A program made the position numbers and the translations under genes. The notes under the pieces are model-generated. The model saw only the letters and a list, made by a program, of their open reading frames with translations, had not been told where the DNA came from and did no database searches. DNA of 64,000 bases from Zea mays (lineage: Eukaryota; Streptophyta; Magnoliopsida; Poales; Poaceae). Shown piece by piece: positions 23,508 to 36,112 of this stretch. Within the stretch, counting starts at the first letter, position 1, and every line of letters starts with the position of its first letter. The stretch lies in the NCBI RefSeq assembly GCF_902167145.1, contig NC_050098.1, positions 129,902,207-129,966,206 of the forward strand, given 5' to 3'.

Positions 23508-25626
23508 TCAAACACCAAAAGGGTACCCGAATGTACACATCAGAAGTGGGAGGAGGCGGGGGGGTGCATCCGGTTGCGGTCGAGGCAGTAGCGCGAACGC
23601 TAGCTGGGGCTTAGAGTCAGTCTCGGATCCAGGATCTGCTGTAGAAGCTAGAGCTGGTACTGACTCGGACTGAGGCTGTGCTGCAGGGGCTGCCAGATTT
23701 GAAGTGGTCATAGACACCACCACAGCAGTAGTGGTAACAACATAAGCTGGTGGCACTGGCGGCTGAGGGCAGACAGAGCTGCAAACCGGTGACGTGAAAG
23801 CCAGGGTGACCGGCCGGAGCGGAGAGGAAGAAGGACCAAATGTAGGAAGAGGGGGTCCTGGCTGAATCGCTGGCACAACAGGAGCCTGAAGAGGTGGAGG
23901 CGGTGCTGACTGAACCGGGGGAATCGATACACCAGAATGTTGTAGCATAAGAGTCATGAATGCACTGCTCTCAGCCCGGTCCTAAAGAAGCTGCTGCTAT
24001 AGAGAATCCTGCCTGTCCTGAATTGTCTGAAACATCGAGAGCATTCTCTCGGACAACTGCTGGTGGGCTGCTGCCTGACGGATCTGCTCGGCTGCCAAGT
24101 GAGCCTGCTGCTGAGTAAGCGTCTGGAGGATCGAAGCAAGAGCAGGGTCAATGGCAGGAGGGGCAGCAGGGGTAGCACGAGAACTCCCAGCCTCATGATC
24201 ATGTGAGCGTGGAGGCATAGGAGGCGGAGGTGGAATCCCAAAATCATCATCATCATCATCATCATCAACTGCCGCGTCCTGAGCTTCGAACTGATGAAGA
24301 GCAGTATCCTCGGCCTGAGTGTCAAATATTGGAGCAGGTGCTGGCACAGGATCCTCAGGTGCTGGACGGTAGGACCCAAAGACGAGGCGTGAGGCCTCAA
24401 GTGTGCCCTAGAACTGTGGAGGTTGAATCAGCTGAGCAAAAATGTGACACAGATAGTGAGCATAAAGCAGCTATCGACGAGCACGCAGACCATCCAGAAC
24501 GGTGTCCTCGATCTCACAAATAAGGAAATCCACAACATCAAACTCTAAGTGAGAGACCAGGGCACCAAGGAGCCAGAGCTGGATATGAGTGGTAGACTCC
24601 CTATACCCCATACGCGGCAGAAGTGTCCATCTCATAAGCTGATATAGAAACTTTGCTGCTGTGGTGAAGTTTGTTGGAGAGCGTCGCAACACCGCCATGA
24701 GGGCGACGAGGAGGGTCAGAGGTGCCATAGCATAAGCTATGAAGACGAGTCGATGACTCGTGAAATCTAAATAGCTGGCGAATCTGGCTGGCATGAATAG
24801 TGACATCCTCTCGCTCAAAACGGAATCTCATCCAGTGATGATCAGGGTCGATCCATACAGTAGCGTAGAAAACTCGGACCCATTCCTCAACATATCTGCC
24901 GCTGGTAGTCAAAAGAGTGAGAAGGCCAGGCAAATAGGAGAGGTGTACCTCAGAGTCAGCACCAGCGGCAAGCAGAAATGCAGGAAGGTCCAGAAGCCGG
25001 TGAACTCGCAGAGCAATCTGTGCAGACACCTGAGCTCTGAAAAAGGACTCCTGAATACAGGTGCTGAAGAGGTCAACTGCAGCAGGGTCCCTCTGAGCCG
25101 GTAACCAAGACTCCACGGGTACGTATCTGAACCGACGTACCCGTGCCACTGTAGCACACTGAAGGTCAAACAACCTGGGATCTGCAGCCAGAGGTCGCAC
25201 CTCAGTCTCATCATGCTCCCGAAAGCGAGCAGTTGGGATAGGTGGAGCGGAAACGGGAGCGGGAGGAGGAGCAGTGGAAGCTGGTGTAGTGGAGGTGGTG
25301 GATGGCGCAGCAGGGGTGACGGGAGCAGGCAAAGTGGGTGGTGGAGTGGAAGCAGTGGTGGGAGTGGAGGAGCGAGGCCGGGAGGCGAGGCGACGAACTC
25401 GGTATGCAATCTGATCTGAAGGAGTCTGAGGTTGATCTCCTAGCTCGGCCTGCTCAGCGGCTGTTGCTGCTGTTGCCGCTGCTCGGGCTGCTCTGTCCAT
25501 ACGCCGCTTCTTGCGGCCTTCCTGGTGCTCCAAGTACAGGGGCTTTCCCTTGACCTGCCTGAAGGGGCGACGAGGATCTTCATCATCGCCTCCCCCTGGC
25601 GCCAACACATTCTTCGTGCGCGGCAT
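23508..25626 (-). pseudogene. Envelope-like third ORF of Sirevirus A
   Basis: Starts at an ATG (25626) with MPRTKNVLAPGGGDDEDPRR. A basic, alanine-rich part and a long proline/threonine-rich part follow, then a folded region with WVRVFYATVWIDPDHHW (about 24840) and STRLHSLCYG, and after a frameshift near 24700 LYQLMRWTLLPRMGYRE. The tail has an acidic aspartate run (24243-24267), a Q/A-rich coiled coil and a proline-rich end at 23508. TAG stops lie at 24471, 24408, 23997 and 23982. It sits downstream of pol on the same strand, where SIRE-type elements carry their envelope-like gene. I see no convincing signal peptide or membrane span. Its function is not established. Confidence 0.7.
24243..24267. 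repeat. (ATC)n microsatellite
   Basis: Eight ATC units; on the minus strand they encode a run of aspartates in the envelope-like ORF. Confidence 0.9.
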
Positions 25627-25639
25627 CCTGACCTAACGA

Positions 25640-26474
25640 CTGCAAATGAGAGAGAGAAGCTAAGCACAAGTCGATAATAGCCAATAGAATATCAAAAGAG
25701 GAGATGTCTACCTGGAAAGCTCACACGAGAGGTGAAAATCCAGGCAGGACAGGAGACGGCTCACGGGCAGTCAAGGTCACTGAAATGATAGAAGAGGTGA
25801 GCACGTATTAGTCACATAGTCATAAGTATATGAAATGTGAATAAATACATACACAGAGAAATATGACACAGAAAACAAGAGATATGGCGATCGAGAGGTC
25901 AAACGACGTGAAAACAGCGTTTGAACGAGAAATAGTGCCATAGAAGGTTTGGAATTCGAATTGAGGTATGAAACGACGTGGAATTGAGCCGATACTTAAC
26001 GAATAGGTTTATATGGGTGAATATGAGTGAAGTGTGTGCTTGGTTTGAATTTAGGCGAAGAAAATGAAATTTGGGCACTCGGCTCGGAAACGATCGCTCG
26101 AAACGAGGAATTGAGTGAAATTGAAGCCTAGAGTATCAGATTGGTGTGAAATTTGGCGAATATGTTACTGGAGGTGTTGTGGAGGTGCCTGAAAAATTTG
26201 GGTTCAATCGGAGCATTTTTGGCTGGTTTGGGCATTCACCGAACACGTGGCATGTAGTGAATTAGGTTTTTGGAGATTTAGTCAATTTAGGCTGTGAAAC
26301 CCTCCCTAAGGAGCTAGAAACCTGCAGGAATACTCAAGGGACACATAGGAACATATCTCACCACATGGATTCACAGAATTGGATAGGAAATTGAGTTTGG
26401 CACTTAAGGGGTGGAATAGGCTTTAGAGAACTGTGAAACAGAGAGAGAGGGAGAGGAGAGGGAGAGCTGCTCAC
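25640..26474 (-). other. Candidate intron upstream of the envelope-like ORF
   Basis: On the minus strand a GC-rich leader ends CTCTCTG|GTGAGC (26474). An AT-rich stretch of 835 bases follows, then CATTTGCAG|TCG (25640), 14 bases before the ORF's ATG. Donor, acceptor and composition all fit a plant intron. Inference only. Confidence 0.4.
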
Positions 26475-26653
26475 CAGAGAGGAGGACAGGCACAAGCACT
26501 GGAGGTCGCCGGTGAGGGAAGATCACCACCGGCGAGAGAGATCACCGAAGAAGGAGCCAAACCGCCAGGGAGCAGAGAGGAGCCAGAGAGAGAAGCAGTG
26601 TGGCCTCTGGCTCGGGCGCGGGCTAGAGGCCTTTTTTTAAAACGCGATATGGG

Positions 26654-26820
26654 CGCACCGGACAGTCTACAGTGCCTGTCCGGTGCACACCGGACAGCGC
26701 ACAGTAGCTGTCTGGTGAAACACCGGACAGCGCACAGGAGAAGGAGTTCTTGCGCGCGCGGCCGGTGCACCGGACAGTGCACAGTGCAGTGTCTGGTGCA
26801 CACCGGACTGTCCGGTGAGC
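26654..26820. repeat. Internal palindrome cluster of Sirevirus A
   Basis: At least five copies or half-copies of CACCGGACAG / CTGTCCGGTG lie between pol and the envelope-like ORF, outside any LTR. A TTTTAAAA stretch (26636-26642) lies about 12 bases downstream on the minus strand, followed by a GC-rich leader. In the LTRs, palindromes also sit upstream of the TATA box, but at about 49-67 bases. Confidence 0.8.
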
Positions 26821-27291
26821 CCAGACAGAGGGAAGTTCTGAAATTTTTGAATTTTTCTATCTAGTTTTCAACCAAACCAAATCCCAACTTATAATCACAC
26901 AAAATAACACTTGTTGGGACAGGTATTGGCACCCTCATATATTTTCTCATAATTTTCAAAATATTTTGCCATAGGCTAGATAATTTTTAGAGAAAATAGG
27001 CAAATGGTGAAATTTGCATTTTGGCCTTGCACTAGGGGTTTTCATGAGTGATTTGTGTTTTGAATACTCCCCCTAAGTGTAGTACCTCATGCATATTTTA
27101 AGAACTAACAATTGTATAGAAAATAAGAATTTAAGTGCAAAAAACTTAAAACTAAGACTTGTCAAGTTTGATCTGAGTTAAGCTTTTTCACTCGCTTTGT
27201 TGGCGGTTATCTCAACTAGGTTAGACAAGCCCTAGATGCAATACAAGAAATTTAAACATGCAATGCAAGCTTGACAACACCATTTGACATT

Positions 27292-30200
27292 TTAAATAAA
27301 ATTTCTGAGATCAAGTATATTTAATTCATTCCTCAACATGCAAAAGCGGGTTTTATCAAGTGGCTTAGTGAAAATATCCGCTAATTGATCTTCCGACCTC
27401 ACTCCTTCTAAAATGATATCTCCTTTAGCAACATGATCTCTAAGGAAGTGATGACGTATATCAATGTGCTTGGTGCGAGAGTGTTGTACAGGATTATTAG
27501 CAATTTTAACAGCACTCTCATTATCACACAACAAAGGTACCTTTTCTAGAACTACGCCATAGTCTAGAAGAGTTTGTTTCATATATAAAATTTGTGTGCA
27601 ACAAGCACCCGCGGCAATGTATTCCACTTCAGCGGTTGACAAGGCAACACTATTTTGCTTTTTGGATGTCCATGATACTATTGATCTACCGAGCAGATGG
27701 CATCCCCCAGAAGTACTTTTCCTATCAATTTTGCAACCGGCATAATCCGAATCGGAATAGCCAATTAAATCAAAAGTAGCTCCTTTGGGATACCACAGAC
27801 CAACGCTTGTGGTGTGCCTGAGATACCTAAGAATTCTTTTAACAGCGCGAAGATGAGCTTTCTTAGGATTAGATTGAAATCTAGCACACATGCAGACACT
27901 AAACATGATATCGGGCCTAGATGCGATAAGGTACAATAAACTACCAATCATAGAACGGTAGAGAGTTTGATTAACCGGGTTACCTCCCTCATCTAGGTCG
28001 AGATGTCCATTTGTTGGCATAGGTGTCTTGATTGGTTTGCACTTCTCCATGTTGAACCTTTTCAACAAGTCTTTGGTATACTTCTCTTGTGAGAGAAAGT
28101 TACCATCTTTCATTTGCTTGACTTGAAAGCCGAGGAAGTACGTTAGCTCACCAATCATTGACATCTCGAACTCCTTCGACATCAACTCACCAAATTCCTT
28201 GCAATGATAGTCATTTGTCGAGCCAAAGATTATATCATCAACATATACTTGACAAATGAAAATATCACCGTTATGTTTCTTTGTGAATAGAGTTGTGTCG
28301 ACGGTCCCGATCTTGAAGCCCTTTTTGATGAGGAAGTCGCGAAGACGCTCATACCAAGCCCTAGGAGCTTGCTTTAGCCCATATAGCGCCTTGGACAACC
28401 TGTAAGCATGGTTAGGATATCTAGGGTCTTCAAATCCAGGTGGTTGCTCAACATATACAAGTTCATTTATGAAGCCATTTAAAAATGCACTTTTTACATC
28501 CATTTGATAAAGCTTTATATCATAGCATGATGCATATGCGAGTAGGATTCGGATGGCTTCCAGTCGAGCAACCGGTGCAAAGGTCTCTCCAATATCTAAG
28601 CCTTCAACTTGAGGGAATCCTTTTGCAACAAGTCTTGCCTTGTTCCTTACAATCACACCTTGATCATCTTGTTTGTTTCTAAACACCCACTTTGTTCCAA
28701 TGATTCTTGCATCTTATGGGGGCTTCTCCAGGGTCCAAACTTGGTTACGGGTGAAGTTGTTAAGTTCTTCATGCATGGTGTTCACCCAGTCCGGATCCTG
28801 TAGCGCCTCATCTATACAAGTAGGCTCAACACAAGAAACAAAGGAGTGATGTTCAATAAAAGAAGCATGTATATGTGATCGAGTAATAACCCCTTGTGAA
28901 GGACTCCCAATGATTTGGTTTTGAGGATGAGCTTGAAGTAGTGATGAGTTTCTCCTGTCAACCACTTGGGAAGAAGATCCTAGAGCATCAACATCTTCGG
29001 CTTGTACCCTTGCTTGTTCATGAGAGACAAATGTATCTTCATTTGCATGCCTCTCATCTTTTTCATCATCTTGTGGTACATTTGATGAAGAAGGCATGTC
29101 AATGTTTTGCACCTCTTCTTCATCTTCTTTTGGTTTGATAGCTCCAATTGGCATGTTCTTCATTGCTTCCCTAAGTGGCTCATCACCTACATCATCAAGA
29201 TTTTCAAGTGCTCCTTGGGAGCCATTAGTCTCATCAAATTCCACATCATATGTTTCTTCTACCACGCCAGTGGCATGATTGAATACTCGATATGCTTTGG
29301 ACTTTAATGAATAACCCAATAGAAAACCAATATCACAACATCTTTGAAACTTCCCTAGGTGATGGCGTTTCTTGTAGATGTAGCATTTGCATCCAAACAC
29401 CCGGAAGAAGGAGACGTCTGGCTTTTTCCCATTTAGCAGTTCATAGGGAGTCTTCGCAAGCAGCCGGTGAGGAAATAGCCTGTTTGATGCATAACATGCA
29501 GTGTTGACAGCTTCGGCCCAAAACCTCTCCGGTGTGTTATACTCATCAATCATTGTTCTTGCAAGTGTGATCAAGGTCCTGTTTTTCCTTTCAACAACTC
29601 CATTTTGTTGAGGTGTATATGTTGCAGAAACTTCATGCTTGATCCCAATTTCATCATAGTACTCATGAATGTTGGTGTTGTCAAATTCTTTACCATTATC
29701 ACTTGTAATCTTCTTGATCTTGCAATCAAATTCATTTTGAGGTTTCTTGGCAAACTTCTTGAATATAGATGCAACTTCAGATTTGTCATGGAGAAAGAAC
29801 ACCCAAGTGTATCTTGAGAAATCATCAACAGTCACTAGACAGTAGAGGTTGCCACTAGCACTTACATAATTTGTAGGTCCAAATAAATCCATATGAAGTA
29901 GTTCTAGTGGCCTTGATGTTGATATGAAAGCTTTAGTAGGATGTGTATTAGCATCTTGCTTCCCAGCTTGACATGCACTACAAGGCTTGTCCTTTTCAAA
30001 TACCACATCCTTTAATCCTCTAACCATGTCCTTCTTTAATACCTTCTTGAGTGTGCTCATCCCAACATGTGCAAGCCTCCTATGCCAAAGCCATCCAAGT
30101 GAAGCTTTGGTGAAGAGGCAAGTTCTTAAGTCTGCATCTTCTAAAGTGAAATCCACTAAGTAGAGATTGTTGTATCTAAATCTCTTGAACACCATTGATT

Positions 30201-30516
30201 CATCATCCATCTTTGATACAATAACCTCTGTTGGAGTGAATAAGCATTGAAGTCCAAGATCACAGAGTTGACCCACTGATAATAAATTGAAGCTCAAGGG
30301 TGCAACCAATAGAACATTTGAAATTGATAAATCATTTGAAATTGCCACCTTGCCAAGTCCTTGCACTTTCCCTTTTGAATTGTCTCCAAATGTGATTTTG
30401 TCTTGTCCATCAACATTCTCATCAAGTGAGGTGAACATCTGTGGGTTGCCTGTCATATGTTGTGTGCATCCACTGTCAATAACCCAATGGCTCCCACCGG
30501 TCTTGTAGTTCACCTA
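27292..30516 (-). pseudogene. Sirevirus A pol: protease, integrase, reverse transcriptase, RNase H
   Basis: Nearly intact. Protease WVIDSGCTQHMTG stands at the start (about 30480). Integrase has the HHCC finger LWHRRLAHVG to CSACQAGKQ (about 29970-30080) and the core DLFGP, SDNGKEF, VVERKNR with all three catalytic acidic residues. Reverse transcriptase runs from RNKARLVAKGFPQVEG through MDVKSAFLNG and the catalytic YVDDIIFGS (about 28180-28240). RNase H includes ALSTAEVEYIAAG and DNESAVKIA and ends ADIFTKPLD. The only in-frame stops are TAG at 30514 and TAA at 28714. Integrase before reverse transcriptase is the Copia order. Confidence 0.9.
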
Positions 30517-30530
30517 CATCCACAGACAAA

Positions 30531-32798
30531 TCAAGCTTGAGTTTTGAGGGCCCTATATTGTATAGGACCAGTGACTCTCTCAATCAAGGACTTTGCAACC
30601 CAAATTTGTCTAGGTCTACTCTTGTTTGGTGGACCTAGGAATGTAACTTTGACCTTTCCATTTGCAACTTTTCTTAGAACATAATGAGCATTGAAAGCAA
30701 ATGGTCTTGAGTGCTTAGGCAAGGGAGTTGGTGGTTTGGCTTTGCAGTTGTGGGCAAAGTGACCTTCTTTTCCACACTCAAAGCATTTGATAGGCTTGTG
30801 AGTCTGCTTTGGCTTGTATTGAGTAGTAGCTTTCTTTTGCACAAAAGCATTGTATCCAATACCACTCTTGTTGTTTTTCATGACAGTGTTCATAAGCAAC
30901 TCATTTTGGAGGTATTGGCCCTTGTTGAACTTTTACACACTTGTTGCAAGATGTTCATTTTCACTCTTAAGTTTCTTGACCTCATTTTTAAGCCTTTCAT
31001 TATCCACTGCCAAATCATTGTTCTCAATAGAAACCTTTCCTCTAGTAGTTGCGTCAGTCAAGTATCTCTTCAATTTTTGGTTGTCTAAAGTCAAGACTTC
31101 AACTTTTTCGGTCAATTCATCATGTAGACTACTTTGCTCTCCTTGACTTAAATCATCACATGAGGTTGCTACATCAATCTTAACAACAGGGTTAATAGCC
31201 TCATGTGTATTGCAAGATAAAAGTTTATTTTCAACAAGAAGATTATCATGATCAAATTTAATCTTAGTATAGTCTTTCTTGATTTTCACTAGTATATCTT
31301 CCAACTCCCTATTAGCTTCATTTAACTTGTCACATTTATCCTTAGCATCTTTTAGGGAGGTTGTGAGCTCATTTACAGTGGATGACATAGTTTTGTTCTC
31401 TTCTTTCATTTCATCACTAGCTTTCATAACTATGTCATATTTGGCATTTAAAGATTCATTTTCATTCTTCAACTTATCACATTTAGCTTTTGACTTCCTA
31501 ATGATTTGAGTATATTCTTTAAGCAAGTCAGCTAGTTCATCATATGAAGGTGAAGCAAATTCCTCATCACTATCACTATCATCAGTAATATCAATATCAT
31601 TTTGTACCTTCCGTTCACCTCTAGCCATGAGGCATAGGTGAGAAGTCGATGATGGCGATGGTGGTGGTGAAGAGAAGTCCCCGGCGATTGCGACAACTTT
31701 TTCATCATTCTCTTCTTCACTTGAAGAAGATCCACTTGAAGACTCAATGTCAGTGAGCCAGTCACCAACAATATATGCCTTTCCATTTTTCTTTTTGTGG
31801 AACCTCTTTTGCTTCTCATCCTTCCTCTTGAAGAATCTCTTTTCCTTCTTCTCATCATCGCTGTCATCTTCTTTCTTGCCCTTGAACTTGTTCTTCTTGG
31901 GCTTGTTACATTGATGAGCAAGATGACCAAGCTCTCCACAGTTGTAGCAATCCATCTCAGAAATGGGCTTTCTTTTGCTGGAAAAGAATTTCTTCTTTCT
32001 TGAATCAAATTTGATGCCTTCTCTGTTGAGCTTCTTTAACATCTTGGTGGTCTTCCTCACCATCAAGGCAATGTTAGCATCAAGGTCATCATCACTTGAG
32101 GATTCTTCCTCAATTTGTATTTTAGCTTTTCCTTTTCTTTCTTGATTTGCTTTGAGAGCCAAATCCTTTCTCTTGGAAGATGACTCATCTTTGTCATTGA
32201 TGTGCATGTACATCTCATGAGCATTGATCTTTCCCAATATCTGTGTAGGTGTGGTAACTGAAAGATCCATTTGATGTAGCACAGTGACAATGTGTCCATA
32301 TTTGTCTATTGGGAGGACACTGAGAATCTTCCTCACAACATCCGGTTGTGAGATTTGAGTAAGCCCCAATCCATTTACTTCCTCTACAAGAATATTGAGA
32401 CGTGAGTACATAGCATTGGCATTTTCATTAGCAAGCATTTCAAAAGAATTTAACTTTCTCATAGCAATGTGATATCTCTCCTCACGCTCACTTCTAGTTC
32501 CTTCATGTAGAGCACAAATGTCCATCCACAAATCATGAGCATTTTTATGATTTCTAACTCTATTGAACACATCTTTGCAAAGGCCTCTAAAAAGGGTGTT
32601 TTTGGCCTTAGCATTCCATTTCTCATAATTAAACTCATCACCTACAAGATTTGTGTGATCTCTAGGTTCGGGGAATCCTTGTGTGGTGGCTTTATAGACA
32701 CCAATGTCTATAGCCTCTAAATATGCTTCCATACGAATTTTCCAATATGGAAAATCGTCACCATTAAAAACGGGAGGAGGTCCATCCCCACCGGACAT
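30531..32798 (-). pseudogene. Sirevirus A gag
   Basis: ATG at 32798, MSGGDGPPPVFNGDDFPYWK, then a UBN2/Retrotran_gag-type capsid (WDICALHEGTRSEREERYHI region) and a first zinc knuckle CYNCGELGHLAHQC at about residue 283. A lysine-rich stretch, an acidic/serine stretch and a long coiled coil (about residues 420-620) follow. A TAA at 30933 replaces a glutamine codon. The frame continues to a second knuckle CFECGKEGHFAHNC (about 30745-30786) and ends at 30531. Two knuckles and a coiled-coil extension make this gag longer than most Copia gags, as expected for Sireviruses. It would form the particle and package RNA. Confidence 0.85.
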
Positions 32799-32836
32799 CG
32801 TTACTCTAGCGGTTAAGCTAATCTAAGAGCAACAAG

Positions 32837-32849
32837 GCTCTGATACCAA
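32837..32849 (-). other. Primer binding site of Sirevirus A (initiator tRNA-Met)
   Basis: The minus strand reads TTGGTATCAGAGC directly inside the 5' LTR, complementary to the 3' end of initiator methionine tRNA. Confidence 0.9.
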
Positions 32850-33547
32850 TTGAAAGGATCACGATGCCCAAGAGGGGGGTGAATTGGGCTTTTCTAAAAA
32901 TCAACACTAATTAAAACCTAAGCAAGAGCTAAGCAAGAGCCCAACTTCACCCCAACAACTAGCACTAAGATAATAATACTAGAAATGCAATAATGCTAAG
33001 ACAATACTTCAAATACTTGCTAAACAAATACACAATGTGAAGTGCTTGAATTAAGTGCGGAATGTAAAGCAAGGTTTAGAAGACTCCTCCAATTTTTCCT
33101 GAGGTATCGAAGAGTCGGTACTCTCCACTAGTCCTCGTTGGAGCACCCGCGCAAGGGTATCGCTCCCCCTTGGTCCTCGCAAGAACCAAGTGCTCACTAC
33201 AAGATGATCCTTTGCCACTCCGGCGCGGTGGATCCCTCGAGACCGCTTACAAACATGAGTCGGGTCACCAACAAGATCTTCACGGTGATCACCGAGCTCC
33301 CAACGCCACCAAGCCATCTAGGTGATGCCGATCACCAAGACTAACAAGCCGTAGACTTTCGCTTGACCAAGAGAAGCCTAATGCAAGTGGTGTGTGCTCT
33401 AGCTGGCTCTCGCTAACGCTAATGAGGAACAAATGCGGAATTAAGATCCTCTAATCTCCTCACTAGACTTTTGGTGCTTGCAATGCTCTAGCAATGTGCT
33501 GGAATTAATGTGGGCAGCAAGACATTGAATATGGTGGGTGGAGGGGG

Positions 33548-33555
33548 TATAAATA
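33548..33555 (-). promoter_or_regulatory. TATA box in the 5' LTR of Sirevirus A
   Basis: The minus strand reads GGGCTATTTATACCCCC, about 49 bases downstream of the nearest palindrome. This would be the main promoter of the element. Confidence 0.65.
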
Positions 33556-33603
33556 GCCCACACCCACCAACTAGCCGTTACCAGCACTTTTCTGCGCATG
33601 GGC

Positions 33604-33885
33604 GCACCGGACAGTCCGGTGCGCCACCGGTGCGCCAACGGTCTACTCCAACGGCTAGTTCTGACAGTTAGCCGTTGGGAAGATGGCACACCGGACAGTG
33701 AACAGTCATTGTTCGGTGCACATCGGACAGTCCAGTGCACAGTCCGGTGTGCCACTAAAATTCATTTCTAAAACTGGCGCTCTCAGGTTTCTGTGGGAGA
33801 AAACTCTTCCCTAGGGCCACCTTGGCCCCACCTGGCAGAGGGCGCACCGGATAGTCCGGTGCACACTGGACAGTCCGGTGCCCCA
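33604..33885. repeat. Sirevirus palindrome cluster in the 5' LTR
   Basis: Contains a perfect GCACCGGACAGTCCGGTGC at about 33603, plus degenerate copies at about 33690-33755 and 33845-33885. Confidence 0.85.
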
Positions 33886-34322
33886 AGGCCAGAAACCCTA
33901 TTTCCTATTTTTCAGCTGTTTTTCATATCGGTTTTCGTTCTAACTTGTGAGTGAGTTCTAAAGTGACACCTAGCACTATATGTGAGTGTGAATGTGCACC
34001 AACACTACACTAGAACTCTCTTGGTCAAACTACTCATCGACAACACCTCTTTATAGTACGGCTTAAAAGAGAATAAAAGACCTAACTAAATCACGAGTGT
34101 CCACATCTCCTTGACACTCGGACTCCATAGTCCTTCACCTTATGTTTCGTCGTTTTAGCCGTCGCTTCGAGTTCTTATCTCTGGGATTGTTTTCACCGTT
34201 GTAGTACTTCTACCTGTAATGCGACCTAACTTACCATTTGTCTCTGCAAAACACACGTTAGTCACATATAACATTACGTTGTCATTAATCACTAAAACTG
34301 ACCAAGGGCCTAGATGCTTTCA

Positions 34323-36112
34323 CTTCCAAATTGACCTTGCACAAAAAATAGCTAGCAGGATTAGCTTTTAATGGAATGTGATATTTTTTAAAGAGAGATT
34401 AGAAGACATTCATTTTTTTACACTAGCTCAATTACACTAGAAGGCTTTGGGTTATGAAAGCCGAAGCAAAGACACTACTAAAACGGTTCGTCACAACGCC
34501 CACGTGGTAGACTATGACAAGATTAGCTTGGACGACGAGCCACAAGAAGTGTACGCTGCTGAGATGGTTTGGCCAAAGCAGGCCAAATCTGCAGTTTGTT
34601 CCTCTCTACAACCGGTTCAAAAGAAACAACAAGAAGAGGTTAAATTTATATTTAATGTTGGAAAATGTGACAAAATATTTGATTAGTTACTTAAAAGCGA
34701 CAATATAAAAATAAGTCATACTATTATGTATGTTGACGAGCTTAAACGTCGTGCTTATTGCAAGTGGCATAATTTATTCTCTCGTGCCATTAATGATTGT
34801 AATATATTTTGACGTCAGGTTCAATCGGACATTAACGAGGCCCGATTGAAGTTTCAGGAAATGCAGTTGGACACAGAACCCTTTCTAATGAACATGGTCA
34901 ATTTCTACAATAAAAAGTCCTGGTTCGGCCAAATGAGATCGATAAGGGCAAAGGGTAAAGAGATCATCATCGGTGACCCACGAGAGGCCAATGAGAATGC
35001 CAAAATTTCTTGCAGAAAAGTGGTTGTAGAGAAGACCCCGAATGGAGGGGAGACATTGAAGATCACCATTACGGCCTCCAACGTTGGGGGCAGGTGCAGG
35101 CAGCCGGCCAAGTACGACACCCTGTTCTGTGCGTTGTGGACAGTCCGACGTGAAAGCACGGATGATCCGGGACACTATCGAATAGTCTAGACGGGTCTGG
35201 TGGAAGGTCTGGCAACGCCTAGAGACAGCGGCGTCCACGTACCTTGAAGCCACGACAACTAGAAATAGGTACGTGGAAGGCAAATACATTTAAGGCACCC
35301 CGTCAGCTAGTCAAAGACGACCCATCCTTTGATCAATTATTATCTAAATATGTGAAAAAGAGGACCGGTCCTAGCAATCGGCAAGCAACACGACCCCATT
35401 CACCTTCCCATGAGAGATAGGTAGGATCTATTGAGTCACCTAAAAATAATGTTCAATTAATACCCAAAGTACCTACATGGACACCTCCACCCCCATATCC
35501 ACTTGTGGCGTATCAGTATGCATACCTACCACCACCCTATGTCCCAAATCATATGAGGGGCACAATAACCCACTTGGGGGCACCCCAAACTTCTGTATTT
35601 GATAGGTTGGTGCCACCAGCGCAAGGCCAGTTGAGTTCGCCTCAATCCAGTCATCAGACACAGGTCCGACAAGGGTACTGGACTACTCGGCCACAATGGC
35701 CGACCAATCCAGCAGGGGCATGGAGAGAAAATATCCACGAGCGCACCTACTAATGCCAAAAGAACAACAAATGGAGATATCATCAAGATAGCCACAACAG
35801 ATGTGGTTATACAGGGGAATAACGAAGACCCGATGATTTTTAGTAAGGACAAGATAGACGAGGGACAAAAGACATAAAAGCAACCAGTAAGACATCCGAT
35901 CAAAAATGCTCCATGTCCTGATGGTGCCCATCGGAACTAACACGTTCTCAAAAGCGCAAATTGCAGCGCCTAAGGGCAGAAGAGAACAAGGAAAAGGCGA
36001 CAGAAAAAAATTTAATGATACACATCTGCAGTACCCACCACCATAGCAGAGGTGGAAGCCAAATGCCGGCGCAAACTCAAGCAGCTAAAAAATAGAAAAC
36101 AAAACAACAGCT
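34323..36112 (+). pseudogene. Gag C-terminal part, element 3
   Basis: Resumes after Sirevirus A. Open pieces at 34447-34686 (DYDKISLDDEPQEVYAAEMVWPKQAK) and 34846-35190 join across stops. Between them is a nucleocapsid-like finger YCKWHNLFSRAINDC (about 34750-34800), a C-x2-H...C form common in grass Gypsy gag. The frame then breaks down in a proline-rich region (35480-35760). Confidence 0.65.

Larger units (their letters stand above)
21609..34322 (-). mobile_element. Sirevirus A (Copia, maize Opie/Ji/Giepum group), complete, 12.7 kb
   Basis: Both LTRs (21609-23099 and 32851-34322), a perfect CTTCC target duplication (21604-21608 and 34323-34327), a primer binding site and a polypurine tract are present. 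Minus-strand order is gag, protease, integrase, reverse transcriptase-RNase H, then an envelope-like ORF, which is the Sirevirus plan. gag and pol are interrupted only by TAA at 30933 and 28714, TAG at 30514 and one frameshift near 30540. Dark CACCGGACAGTCCGGTG-type palindromes in the LTRs mark maize Sireviruses. The family name within the group is uncertain. Confidence 0.95.
32851..34322 (-). repeat. 5' LTR of Sirevirus A (1472 bp)
   Basis: Same termini as the left LTR. Palindrome clusters lie at about 33604-33650, 33690-33755 and 33845-33885, better preserved than in the left LTR. Confidence 0.95.

Noticed and set aside
26433..26864. A plus-strand ORF of 143 codons across the internal palindromes of Sirevirus A
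   Set aside because: Its end is translation of the palindromes and it runs against the element's genes.
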